Positions 14,301-26,600 of a DNA stretch of 64,000 nt are shown here, piece after piece. Both the position numbers and the translations under genes were made by a program. Location of the stretch: contig WARS01000011.1 of assembly GCA_008933995.1 (NCBI GenBank), positions 13,793,516 to 13,857,515 on the forward strand, read 5' to 3'. The stretch comes from Datnioides undecimradiatus (taxonomy: Eukaryota > Chordata > Actinopteri > Lobotiformes > Datnioididae). The notes beneath the pieces are model-generated. The model worked only from the letters and a program-made list of their open reading frames with translations, searched no databases and was not told the origin of the DNA. Within the stretch, counting starts at the first letter, position 1. Every line of letters begins with the position of its first letter.

Positions 14301-15557
14301 GCATCCTTCACTCTGCATGTCCCATCGAGAGGTGCTGCTTGACCGCAGGCAGAGGCTACTGTATCAGTCTCTCTGCGCGGATGATGGGGAAGTCCATTTG
14401 GGTGACCGATGAGTATCTTAACCTTTCGGGGTCAGTGAGTGCAACGTCACAGAGCGATGGTCATCCAGACCTGAACTCTCAGTACACTTCTTCACTTGTG
14501 CTAATATTGGATACTGTCAGCACATTCTCAATCTGGTATTCGTCTCACTATGCAGCGAGGACATCGTATTCGACCTTTGATGGCTTTACATTTTCCATCT
14601 GTGCTGACTGTAGACAACTAGACCGGCAGTCCTCGTTGCTCACAAGCACTGCGCAGCTTTCATTCCTCTATATACAATTTCGAAAGACTCTGACTCACAT
14701 TTTCTTCACAGTCCGTTGTACTGCAAGCAAACATAGCACCCCTGTTCATCAAATTCAATATTGTATCCCTGTGCCTCAGTCTCCCAACAAGACCCTTTGA
14801 TGTCAAATTGACACTTTAGTGAACAGCACTTCATGGATTTGATATTGCCTGGCAACTGCAGAAAAACCCACTCCTCACGGCTTCTTCAGGATGAGGAGCG
14901 GATGGTAGCGAGGACAGTTTGGGTGGTGGAGACATAGAATGAGGATGGTGGATGGTATTAACCATAATGGTGCTGTATGATGTAGGTCTCTGTTTGGCTT
15001 GCCTCCAGGCAGTGCAGCAAAATTAAAGCCCAGAAAATCGGATTATGGAGTCCCCGGGGGTGGGATGCCCAGTAGCCAGCTGATGAGCGCTCATCTACTC
15101 TTAGCTGTATTCGGCACAGCGAGCTCCACTGTTGGCTGGGAGGCCAATTTGTTAACAATTATTGCTCGTTAGTGAAGCTTCCTGCTAGAGAAAGGGGATT
15201 CCATGGCGGGGACAATAGCCAAGGTCTGTTGTCTCGCAATTATCGCAGTTTGAGGGAAGGCAGTGGTTGATACAGTGTCTCTGAAGTCTCTGTTTTGATG
15301 ATTGCCAATTTGCTGTGAGGATCCCCATTATCAATGACACCTGTAGTGCCTCCTGAGTTATAAATATGCAATAATTTGTTTTTCCTCTTACATTATGCCA
15401 TATCTCATCCCTAGCAGTGTGTGTCAATTCATATACCACTTCAAAGATAGTTGAGTGCGGCAACAGTCCACTGACTTGTTTGTACTCCTGAAATACTGTT
15501 TATTCTATTGTGGGGATGATGAAAGACAAGTTCTAATGCTGATTCTTGTTTTCATAA

Positions 15558-15790
15558 GAGGGCCTGAAACTAATTGTTGTCATCACTTTGTCTACAGATT
15601 ATAGTGTCATTTGATCAATTATGTGTTTTGCACATAAAATGTGAAAAAATAGTAAATTCTATCACAACCTGACTCCTCAAACTCAGTAAAATTGGAAAAT
15701 TTTGACACGTTTAGGTTTTTTTTTTTCTCCAACCAATCGATAATCAAAATAATTAGCCATTATTTTTCAGTCAGTCGTTCAGTCAGGTTT
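15558..15790 (+). repeat. Degenerate copy of the 'GGGCTGCAACTAA' repeat
   Basis: GGGCCTGAAACTAATTGTTG opens it, followed by GATCAATTATGTGTTTTGCACATAAAATGTG and a closing AATCGATAATCAAAATAATTAGCC. The order matches the copy at 2182, with heavy divergence. Confidence 0.6.
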
Positions 15791-16339
15791 TCATTTAGGC
15801 TCTAATTACTTGGGACTAATTGGAAAGAAAATAAGAAAATCTAAGCAGGGATTTCAGTTTGTAAAATTGTAAAACATAAAAAATGTGCCAAAGGTGAGCA
15901 TCACACCAAACACTCCAAAATATAATAATATGCCATAAATAGAGACATAAGCCAAGCAAATCCTTACATTTGTGTAGCTTGAAACCAGCATTGTTGCTCA
16001 TTACATGAGCAATCAAATCAGAATTGTTGTTAATTAAATTTCTGGATCAACTAATCATGAACAAAGGATTCCTGGCATTTGTGGTAGTGCTTTAAATGTT
16101 ACTGCTTGATTTTACTGATTTTGATTCTGCATTTCTTTCCGAAATAAACACCACATGCCAACAAAGCCTCCTCTCATGAAGCAGATAAACACTCAATGAA
16201 TAACCTCAGATGAAGGTAGGTTACCCATAAGCCCTTCTGTCCGCAGAGTGTCTTCTCAGCACAGTCAGCCCTGCCCAAGCTCCTCACAGGAGCTGCTCAC
16301 ACAAAGGGGCATATTGTATAACTGTGCCTCAGTTTTAAT

Positions 16340-16881
16340 GAACCAGCGCTCCTGCTCACACACACTCCTCCCTCTCTGCCGGGCCCCTCCCCTGCTCCCG
16401 CCTCCCTCATGAATATCACAGCGCTGCCACTCATTATTCATGAGCTGGTATCAGCGTAGACATGTGCGCTGACACCGAGGAGGAAAAAAGGGGGGAGTGT
16501 CTCAGTGAGCGAGAGTCACAACTCCGGCATGCGAGTGTGTGCATGTGTGTATGAGAGAGTCTGTGAAATAGAGAGAACGGGAGAGGAAAGAGGAGACACA
16601 CACTCCAGCTGATGCTGCTACTTGTACCACGGCTGAAGCTGCTGCCACTCTGTTCATATCTGAACCCTCATCTTTCAGACTCAGCTGGACCTTTCTGTAC
16701 CTTTTCCTTTTTTGAGCCGGGGTTGTTTGAGACATCTCTGTGTGAATGGGATGCCTGAATGAGATGCCTGCTAAGGAGTGACTGATGAGAACCAGCACTC
16801 CGGTGTGGAGGGTGACCCCCTGTGTCCGTACCACCACTACTCGGGGAGAATTGGACGCCTGGCGTTTCCACGACGACTATA
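16340..16881 (+). promoter_or_regulatory. pdzrn3: Candidate internal promoter and 5'UTR of the short isoform
   Basis: The segment upstream of the alternative first coding exon differs from its surroundings. It is C-rich with Sp/KLF-like runs (CCCCTCCCC and CCCGCCTCCC near 16386-16405) and has a local rise in CpG through 16,550. It also carries a 10-bp inverted repeat, CTCATGAATA (16406-16415) and TATTCATGAG (16435-16444), around the C-rich and GCGCTG core. I see no convincing TATA box, so the start site is not placed. An in-frame TGA at 16813-16815 closes the coding frame upstream of the ATG. Several upstream ATGs lie at 16746-16785. That this is a promoter is inferred from its position in front of a first exon that starts a known isoform type. 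Confidence 0.5.
16406..16444. promoter_or_regulatory. 10-bp perfect inverted repeat in the candidate promoter
   Basis: CTCATGAATA (16406-16415) and its exact reverse complement TATTCATGAG (16435-16444) are separated by 19 nt containing GCGCTG. ATGAATAT resembles octamer/POU-type half sites. It may be a binding site for a paired factor; this is inference from the symmetry alone. Confidence 0.45.
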
Positions 16882-16940
16882 ATGGGCTGCAATCTGTGCA
16901 CTTTACAGAAGCGAGAGGAACACTACAAACTGCTGTATGA
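16785..16940 (+). other. Upstream ORF overlapping the short-isoform start codon
   Basis: An ATG at 16785 opens a 51-codon frame, offset by one from the main frame, that reads through the main ATG (16882) and stops at TGA 16938-16940. Its context is weak (C at -3, A at +4), so leaky scanning to the strong main ATG is expected. Three shorter upstream ORFs start at 16746, 16751 and 16759 and end before 16790. If the leader includes them they would lower translation of the short isoform. The peptide resembles nothing I know and is probably not a product in itself. Confidence 0.4.
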
Positions 16941-16950
16941 GATTGCACAG
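16882..16950 (+). CDS. pdzrn3: pdzrn3 short-isoform first coding exon (MGCNLC N-terminus)
   Basis: Encodes 23 residues, [20 protein letters not shown] followed by IAQ, then a GTGAGC donor at 16951, ending in phase 0. This is the N-terminus I remember for short PDZRN3/PDZRN4 isoforms in mammals. The ATG has A at -3 and G at +4, a strong initiation context, and is the first ATG in its frame after the TGA at 16813. Upstream codons in frame include only a GTG at 16822, which is not a credible start. After Met removal, Gly2 with Cys3 and Cys6 followed by basic residues resembles the dual-acylation N-termini of Src-family kinases. Spliced to the exon at 42573 it gives ...EIAQ-VNGKE..., replacing RING and half of PDZ1. 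Confidence 0.85.
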
Positions 16951-19900
16951 GTGAGCAGATGCACGGCCGACTCTGATATCGATTGTGTGTGTTGTTGTGT
17001 GTGATTCATTATGCGTGCCGTGCGGAGAGCACTTCTGGGCTGCTGCTGCTGCTGCTGCTGCTTGTTTTTGAAAACAGGTTCCAAACCAAGACAGGAGCCT
17101 TGTTGGGAGAAGATTGAAAAGGCACGAATGAGGGATTAATACACAAAATGAAAGTGAGGCGGCATAATGGAGAGAGAGGCTTCTTACTCAGCAGCAGATG
17201 GGTTTTGAGTAATGAGCAGTTGCTTAGAGAGCAGCTAGTGTGCGGCTCATTCATCCTGCTGAATGAATGAGCCCACTGCAATTTTTTTTTTTTTTATAAA
17301 ATATTAGCACCTGAGTACATGAATAAAAACTTACGTGATGTGTTTGTGCCAATTTCTGAGTCCTCTGGTGATATTAACATAGAAGTTTCCCTTTTGGCAC
17401 TTGTGGTGGCACTGTGTGACAACAGACAGTGTTGTGCCAGCAGATTTGTTTTTAACTTCTTGGACAACACTTAATGCTCTTGATCTCAGAACACAACCAC
17501 GATATACATCCATCCAACTCTTACAGTTTTGGATTCATTCAGGCTTTGTTCGAACTGTGACGCAACTGCAGATTAATTATACGTTTTTAATGAGAAATTC
17601 ACACTCTGCTTTTTCATATGCAAGTCATTATGGGCGTTTAGTTAACCAACAAATAGGCAGAGCGCAATATTTCAGATTGTGGGTAAGAAGAACAGATAAA
17701 CAAGCATTCACCCAACCACCTCCAGTCTCGCCAATCAGCCTTCTTCCTGTGACAGGCTAATAACTGTGAAGCTCAGTGTCTCCTGGAAGTAGAGTAGTGC
17801 TCATCCCCCTTTCACCCCCCCCCCAGCAGCGCCTGCCTTCACGGCACTGTGATCACAGCCTCATTAGCCGTTTTATACAACCATCCTGTGCATTAATTAG
17901 ACGTGAAATGTCTCTCTTTACCCTTGTGAAGAGACAGGGATGAGAAGAAGCGGGGGAGGTACCCTGTCTTGGGTTAACCGCTGCCTGTAGCTTTTAGCTC
18001 GTGTGCAACTTGAGACGAACTCCGGTGATGGACAATGCCAGTCGGACTTGGAACTGCGTGAGTGATTGAAGAAAAAGCTGTGAAAGCTGTGATGCAAGCT
18101 TTTAGATGAGCGGCGAAGGAGGCTGCGTTCACTAATAGTCTGTTTAATATTAGCAAGCAGACAGAATTGTCCAGAGACAATGAAGGATGAATACGTTGCC
18201 GCCGCAGTGCCTGCCTCTCCTCAGGAGGACCATAAAAATAGTGCTGTCTCGGTGCTTATCTTGGCTTTTGCGCCTCTCTCCGCACCAGTTGTTAAGGAAT
18301 AGCGTTGACTCCTTTTTCTTGCGGTTTAGCGGAGGGGGATCAGTATCCGCCAAGTGGGCCAGTCTCCAGGGCACACTCGCTGTTGACAAGAGCTCTCTGG
18401 CATGTCTGTCCACCCACTGATATAGTGAGCCGGTTCAGGCGGGAGCTGCAACATCAGCACCTACTTTCTGATCACCGCTGTGGGAGGGAAGGCGGGAAGG
18501 ATATAGAGCATGGAGGATAAAGACTGGGATGGGAATAGAGGGTAAGCTGTTAAAGATGCAGTTAGAAAAGGGTAAAGGGGGAAATTAAGGAAAGGGGCAA
18601 ACAGGTGAAAGCCCTTTAATGCTGGTAGATGACTAAGGAGAGGAAAGAGAGAAAGAGAAGTTCTTGATTTCAGCTTTTTGGTTTGAAACCCCCACATACC
18701 TCGTAAAAAACAGCTCTTGTCACAGTCTTACATGTATGTACATAGTCGATCTCACATGTCCTCGGAGACAAACAAAACAAGCGGTACACCCTCGGCAACA
18801 GCACAGCAAATACATAAAAACAGCAACACGACTGGTAGAAATGAGGAGGAAGACAGACAGGCGGGAGAGTCTCCTTCAGGCAGTGGAGCTCTCCCTGCAG
18901 CTACAGAAGTGTGTCACCACATCTTTGTGGTCAGGAGAAGTGTGTTGTGACAGCGGGAAGCTGCGCTCACCGCTCACACCGCTGGCAACCTAATCCTCTT
19001 TCTTACATATCGTCTCATCTGTCGAGCTCGCTCAGCTCCCACTCTCGCTCCATGTCTTTTTTTTTTTTTCTATCATCCTTGCTCAGTCTTTACTCCTGTC
19101 TTTGTGTCCCGTCTGCTCTTCAGAAACACACACACAGACATATACGTACACACACAACTCCACTCTTGTGATTATGCAGAGTCGGTGAATGTGCGTATGC
19201 AAATGAGCTAGAAGTGGTTTGCTGGTGTCACAGCGTGACTGACCGGGCTTGCAGCGGGTTGATTTGAGGAGCAGGAGTCAGTCACAGTGGTTGGTTAGCC
19301 ACCTTTCCTCCCCTTCCCTTCACACCCAGAAACAATTTTGACACTCTCCCCGTCTGCCTGACCCCACTAGCTGTGGGAGATTTATGGCTAGCGGGCTCCC
19401 TCACTCTCTCTCCATTCCCCCTTTCTCTCTGTTCTCACGGCTGCGGGTGTTCTGCATGGAAATGTGCTCACCTTTCTCAGCTGGCCTGCAAAGCTATCTC
19501 ACAGGGCTGACATTTTTTATTTATTGTATCAGCTTTCTTGCCTGGACAAGAGGCCACAGGAATACTCCTATAGTCTTGCTCTCCTTTTCTTGCTTTTCAA
19601 ACTCCCACTTTCTTTCTTTATTCCGGCGCCTGATCATCTCTTGAGCATTGTTCCTTTTGTGTCTTTCTTTCTCTTTTTTTTGATCCCTCTGATCTTTCAT
19701 CTTTGATTACATTTGTTTCAACCTTTGCTCCAGCCTGCTCTCTGCTGGATCCCACTCCAGTTAACCTTCCAATGATTGTCCTCTGTGCAAAGGAAAGAAG
19801 TAGTACGTTTTTTTTCAACAAGACGGAATCCTTGTTGAACCCATTGACCTGAGGTTCAGCAGCTCTCATGCCATGGTCAACCAGACTCCTACAGTTTGTA

Positions 19901-22900
19901 TTCTCCACCAGGCTACAGCCCAGGCCATATTTTCACACAGTAACATACTGTAGTCGATTCGCTCTGTGATCTGGCAGAGCTTTGTAATTCCCATTGTGTC
20001 CGTGAGCTCCCCTCGTGAGTGTCACACATTGTCTGTGCACCGCTGAAACCCAGTGATGTGTGGCTTTTTTGGGGGTCTAATTAGCAGGATGGCAGATGTT
20101 GATGAGAGGAGCTACGCAGCGTAGCTCAGTTTTGCAATCTGCAGGTGTGTTGATGCATTAATGGATGCATTGTCTTTAGACAAAAGAGTTTTTTGCAAAT
20201 AGGGTTGCAATCAAAACAAGAGGACCCATTAGGGCTCATTTAGGTGTCAGAACTCAGCAGATAGTGCTCATGGCAAGCCACCACTAGGCTACAGTAGCAG
20301 CCTGCCACTCATAATCTAGCTGGGAAATAAATTTCATCCATAGACCTTCTGTATTTCATTATCCTGTTTTGTAATGTCCCAATGAGCCTGCTTTTCCTTT
20401 TTGTCACCAGAAGTTTTGAAAGGAGCAAAGCCAGTTTTATAAGTTTTATTAGACGGGAGCAGAATCACTCTCCGCTGCATTTCAGAAATAAATGGAAAGC
20501 AGCTTCCTAGCTCAATGAGGCACAGCAGTCCCTGATAACTTGCTGATGCATATGAATGAGAATAAGGCATACACACCCGCCCACGCGCACACACACACAC
20601 ACATCTGTCTACAGGAAACAAAAACAGTCTTAGTGAATATTCTAACTATGAAACCAGAAAGCCATGTTCATGAATTTTAGAGTGTGACAGAGCTCAGGAG
20701 GCCCGACTGTAATGGAATCTAGGAGTTTAGGGATGTCACGTTGAGCACCATCACCGGGTTGACACGACAGGACAGGACAGACATGAAATGAGGCAGATCT
20801 GGAATTCATTTGTTCCTGGGGTGAAGGGCGATTCCCAGGAGTTTGGTCCTGCAGCAGGGTGGATAGTCTGTTCACTGTGGTAGCACCAGATGTGAAACCT
20901 GTGGCCCGGAGAGTGTCTAGGGAGGACATGGCTGACTTGTTGCTCTTTCTGCAACGCCACTTGGAATGTGTGTTAAAGGACATGCATTCAGTGAACGGTT
21001 GAGCACCCATTACAAATAACAGGCTTTATGAGAAAAGGGGTTGGCATGCTGCACCGGGGGCCTGGATCATCACCACGTATACATTTGTGTTATCTTTCTA
21101 AGGCAGGGCATTAGTTTTTATATTAATCCTACAGAGCTGCAAAGAGGGAGGGGAGTAGTTTTCGGGCTCAAAAGGTAAAATGTTACTTATAGTTGGAGCA
21201 ACTCTACAACCCTACATTTCTAATCATATTTAACCAGTTAAAGCCAGTTTTAGTTGCCAAAATCAGTTCATTTTGTAATTTTGTGTCAATTTTGGACATA
21301 TTTAGTATTTAGTAATCCACCAAAAATGTCCATGTCTCCTTTTTTTCCAACTTCTGAATTATATGGAATTCATTCTCTTTCTTTGTTTTGACAGTGAACT
21401 AAATACCTTTGTGTTTTGGACTGTTAGTTATGAATGAATAAAGAAATGAAGAAAGATTGTTGCAGGAGGAAAATACCTCCCTCCCACCTCTATGACTATG
21501 CGCGTATCTGTGATAGCTTTGATGGTACATTAAGGCTGTCGAACCTTGCTCTCAACCCCACATCTTCAGCACTATCTCCAGACAGTTAGCTACAAATGTA
21601 CCCATCCATCTTCTTGTCCCATTATGGTTTGGTTTTTTTTTTGAAGGATGTCCCTCAACCATTAAAACTGATAGAAGTGAAGAAAGGAAGAGGGGGAGGC
21701 CTGTAGAGAACATGCTACTTGATTGATCTTGTGTCCACCCCCGGAAAGATTAGCCTAAAATATAATGTGGGTTCTCTGCTTTTACAATTCAAACGTCCAT
21801 CTTTTACGACGCACAAATGAACAGACGCATTTTCATGCCTCGCTAATATAAAGAACCATATTTCTGGGTCAGCCCCATTCCCATCATCAGTCTTAGGGCT
21901 CTTTCTGTGCTTTCATCTGACAGTCTTTAACCAGAAGCCTGGTCTGACAGCCAACCATGTTTGATTACAACAAAAATGGGGTTTTTGCCGCTGTCCGTTT
22001 TGGAGTTCCCAGCAGCTGAAATTGGGATCTAAACATGCTGAGATGATCTGTTCCATTTAGGCTGTTTACCAAGGAGCCGTATTTACCTCTCCACTCTATA
22101 GCTTCCCTCGCAGCATCTCATGGTATTCCCATATTTACAGGGTGGAAGACGCTGCAGAGAGCGTTGCATAACCGCAGCCTCATGCTGACTGTGAAACTGG
22201 AGATTTCATCATCTAATTTGTGTGAATCACACATTCAGATGCTTGACTGCGTCTGTATAACAGATTGCATTTGCTCAAATAGTTTGTTTTTGAAGGTGTT
22301 TTTTTTTTTTTTAAGATAAAACAACAAAATTAAAACCGAAGCGAAAAGCCCTGCTCACGCATTTTGCCCTGAGGACGTGCGCCGTACTCCTCGGATACAG
22401 ATGATGCCACATTTGCCACAAGACATGAAGTCAATGGTTTTTATCAGTCAGTCCACTAAATCTTGCCATGGAGGAGCAGGGGGGATTTAAGAGGGAGCTG
22501 ATGGATTGACCTTTTCCTTTTCATCTGTTTCTTATCTCAATAAGAACCCAGCTGACCTTTTCAGCCACATATCAAGTCTCCGGACCCCATCGTCTCCTTA
22601 CGCGCTCTCCCACCCAACACGAACATAGCTCTTCAAAATTAGTTTTATCTCCCGTGTGTGCTTCCGTCTATGCTGATTTCTTTCATCTCACTCACAGCTA
22701 CCGCCAAGGAAGGGCTGCGCAAACAAACCATGACATACCATTTTCCTTAGGGAGCTAAAGCTGTTTATCAGAGAACAAATTTCTCTACATCTCACTGTTG
22801 TGTGTCGGATGTGGAAGCGCTTGTTTTGGTTGTTTGCTGCTCTAAGGTATTCAGGCGGGGGCTGTGAAAGGAGGTTATTGTCTGATGTACGTGCACAGAA

Positions 22901-23445
22901 ACAACAAGAAAGCAATTATAGAAGCAAACAAAGTCCTGGAGGTCATTATACTCATTCACCTTCCTTTTTTTTAATTCCCATCACCTCATTAATTCATCGG
23001 GATAAAAGTAATTTCACTCTGGGTAAATCTGACTTAGGAGGATAAGGATGACATCAGCTTGGCGTCATCCCTGAGTAACACCGAGCCTTGTCTCAGTGCA
23101 TGTTTTACTTTCACATGCTCATCAAGATCAAAGGCCGTCAACTTCAATCAGACTGGAGGAGCGACAGAGAAAATGAACTACATGCTTCAGTATCTCAGTG
23201 CCGGTCCCCTGTGAATCAGAGCGTCCGTTTAATGAATTGAACCCGGTCTAAGATGACTCAAATGTTGTGTGTGTGGGAAATATTTCTGTCCTGGTCCTTT
23301 TGTTTGTTACCATATCTCTGCCAGTAAACAAAGGACAAAGGAGGCATATTTTTCTGCCCCCTATAATTATTATCCATGACTTGTTGCCCTCAGTATGACT
23401 CGGAACATGACATTATGCATTTCAAAGCAGCTATTATTTTTTTCC

Positions 23446-23496
<51 letters not shown>

Positions 23497-23641
23497 CTGT
23501 TGCGTGTGCAAGCATGACTGTTTATGGAAATATGAGCATGTGTGTGTGCGGAGAGATGTGTGTGTGTGTTTGTGTGTGTACGCTAAGAATTATTTGTGTC
23601 TCTGTCCAAATCGGTTTGCATCTGTGCTTGATTGCTGCAAG

Positions 23642-23685
<44 letters not shown>

Positions 23686-26600
23686 CACGCAACTTGGACT
23701 GTTACATTCTGCTCTCAACTTGTGTTTGTGTGTGTCCGTGCACATGCCTGTTTGAGTTTGTGTGTGTGTGTGTGTGTGTTGGACCATGTGTAGTGTGAGA
23801 ACAGACCTGACAGCTTGCGCTTTTCACTACAAACATTGGTGAAAACAAAGAGCTATGGGATGCACACACGTACGGGGCTGTGCATCCGCATCCAGGGTGC
23901 CTCTTAGCTGATTATCTTAGTTTAAGCAGACAGAAGGGCCCTCATTAATTTATTGCCATTCACGAGAACGCATCTTCCCTTCTACTCCCAATTAGTGGGG
24001 ATTGTATGCTGTGAACGAAGAATATTTGAGCTAAAAACGCGCTCAGAACATCTACCAACCATGACGACAATGATGCAGTATGTACCTCTGAAATTAAAAG
24101 TTATTTTTTAACCAACTTCTTCAACATGAGCACACAAGTTAGTCATTTAACATGTAAAATGTCTGTATTTGTCCCCTGCGTGTGCTCCTCTCACTAGTTT
24201 TGTCAACAAGGCTCCACTAGAAAAAGCTGAGGTCAGGTATTTTTGTGCACTCATCTTAATGTGCGTGCTGCTCACTGCTCGGCGTTCGTTTCAGTTTGTG
24301 ACAAATACATGCAGACTGGGACTAAATGAAAGGCTACTTCATGCAGTGAGTTAGACGTTTTCCGCGTTCATGCAGCAGGCCATTTCTGCGCTTATTGTCC
24401 ACCGCTCTCACTCTGGGCGTTTGCCGCTGACAGGCTCATATTACACACGACCTGCCCTTTTGACGTTCGACAACCAATCAATGACAAAATGTCAAGCGCC
24501 ACAGAAACGCTACCGTCAATCAAAGCCGATCAAAACACGCCCACATTTTCTTGCTGTAGCAGTGTTGAAATAACTGTAAAATCGTGCTCCATTGTTATGT
24601 TTACATAAGACGTTGTGTAAAAACTACAAAAAAACCCAATTAATTTATTAAATTCAGCTTGGAAACATTCAATCATACAAATTTCCCAAGTGAGAACAAT
24701 GTTCACATCATCAGGGTGTAACAAAACTCTGAGATGATACAGGATGATGTTGAATTATTGCTTAGCCCTAGATGGCCTCATCAACACAAATGGTAAAATA
24801 CACAATATGTTGCCTTCATCAACTCTTGAACCAAGTGATCTGCATTTTTGTGGGTGTCGCGCTGCTGCTGGATGGCGACAAACACAAGGCCCTCTCTTTG
24901 CTGTCAGACTACACAGGCGTTTTCTTATCTGTACTATACAATGTGTTCAGCGTCCAGTCCCCCCCAACAGCCACAAGATATCAGCTCCAACATCACCGCT
25001 GACATTTGGAGAAATAGGATGGTGTCAGGGCAGGGGCTGCCTGCGTGATCAATAGTCGATAAAAAGAGTTGACAAAGCCTCGAGTTCTTGTGGTAGGCGC
25101 TTTCTGTGACGGCCTCTTTTGTCTGTCTTTTACTCTTTCTCACTTTTACTTCCATGCTCTTACCTCTGCATGAGTGCAGTGCCTTGGAAGGTGTGGATTG
25201 TCTGTGACAGGTGTGTGTATGTGTGTGTGTGTGTGTAAGAGAGAGGATGACTGATGCTGGAGTAGGCCAGGAGATCATTTTGTGTGTGTGTTGGAGGAGG
25301 AGGTGGGATGCTGGGAGTGTCAGGGTGACACAAAGCCCCCCCGGGTGAGGCAGCCGTGCTGGGTGTCACTCCACAGGTCAGCGGGCACCCCCTGTGGCTC
25401 CCATGATAAGCCCAGCCTTGACAGCCGCTTGATGGGAAGGGTGACACACACTCACGCGCCCCTGCTCCACAGCTCGCATGGCCAGACCCTGGGGAGGAGA
25501 GCGATAAGCAGCTCCATGAATGCGGCCACTGGAGTGACTATCTAACAGCCATTTCTAACGGGCTCAAATCCAAAGGAAACATGAAGAGCTATCACGTTTT
25601 ATTATAAACGCCAGACAACAAGCCCTCAGCTGTGTTTTTGTAAATAAAGTTTGAGGGTTTCTGCTTTTAGATTGCGACGTGGCTGAGGGTTTTAAGTGTT
25701 TAAGTGGCGAGCGGAGCCGTGGCTTTATTGTTGCTGCCGCTGTCACACTGACACACTGACACAGATCCAAAGGCCTCGCTTTTAATGAGCTGCATTTGCA
25801 ATGAGAACTTCACAATGGCTGTTTTAAAAAAAAACTCCAGCCTCTCTCAAGTGAAATCAATGGCTCATCAATGTAAGGTGAGTTTCAGTTGACACCTCAG
25901 TGTAAATGTAATTTAATTGGATTGCAAAATCTATTTAAAAGTCCAATCGCATTAGAATGTGAAGTAAGTGAGTCTGAGGCTTCATTGATTTGCAAGAAGT
26001 GTTTCATGTGGGAGCGTTTGTTAAATGCTAATCTCCGTATGATAAATCATGTCTGTTGCCGAGGAAAGCGAAATGAAAGAGCCATTTTAAAACTGAGGCG
26101 AGCTTCATTTTCAACGCATCAAAATGACGGCGTGAGAGAAAGGAAGCTATTTCTGCAACACAACACATTGTTGTGAAACAGCAGCTAGCAGAAGTTCACA
26201 GTAGAAAGTAGATGCAATCTTTGCGAGGTTGGAATGGCGACCGTGTTTTCTCCCCCGCAGCACTGCAGTCAACCCAGCACCTCCTACACAACCCAGATCC
26301 TCTCACAGTCAGGCCTCCTTCCTCACAGCCTCAACACTAGCAGGCAGACTGGCACACTGGGGAGGGAGCCACCTGCCTTATTCAGCTTCTTGTTCTGTGG
26401 CAAGTCTAATTCAGAGATTGAGTTGTAAAAGCTTAAAATTGTCGCTCTTGATTCATTATGAAGCATTGTAATTTCTCCGTAAGCCTTGAAAATGTACAAT
26501 TTTGTTTCCCGTCTCGAGGGTTTTGCTTGCCAAGAACAATTTTTTTTTTTAGCTGCCAGAATGATTTGTATACATATTTGTGTCTTCATTTCAGTAATTT

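Larger units (their letters stand above)
1..16300. other. Probable intron of the long pdzrn3 isoform and 5' flank of the short isoform
   Basis: No coding exon is recognisable on either strand. In particular, nothing encodes a RING finger, a zinc-finger block or the first half of PDZ1, which the long isoform needs upstream of 42573. The reading frames present are short and resemble no protein family I know. The stretch holds decayed fish interspersed repeats (about 2.2, 6.3 and 15.6 kb), an 85-bp inverted repeat at 10.55 and 11.25 kb, short GT runs, and some less AT-rich patches (4.48-4.80 and 14.88-15.18 kb) that could be conserved non-coding elements. Calling it intron is inference from the known gene structure. 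Confidence 0.6.

Noticed and set aside
14285-14800. 171-codon open frame on the + strand
   Set aside because: No similarity to any family I know and no splice or promoter context. One or two frames of this length are expected by chance in 64 kb read in six frames.
16822-16881. In-frame 20-residue N-terminal extension of the short isoform
   Set aside because: It would have to start at GTG. There is no ATG in this frame between the TGA at 16813 and the ATG at 16882, and the ATG at 16882 matches the known isoform start.
20642-21010. 122-codon open frame on the - strand
   Set aside because: Composition and wording are not protein-like and nothing is recognisable; within chance expectation.
23376-23798. 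140-codon frame rich in Thr-His and Cys-Val
   Set aside because: Pure translation of CA and GT repeats.
24360-24560. GC-richer patch with paired CAATCAA motifs
   Set aside because: No clear boundaries, inverted ends or coding potential; not enough to call an element.
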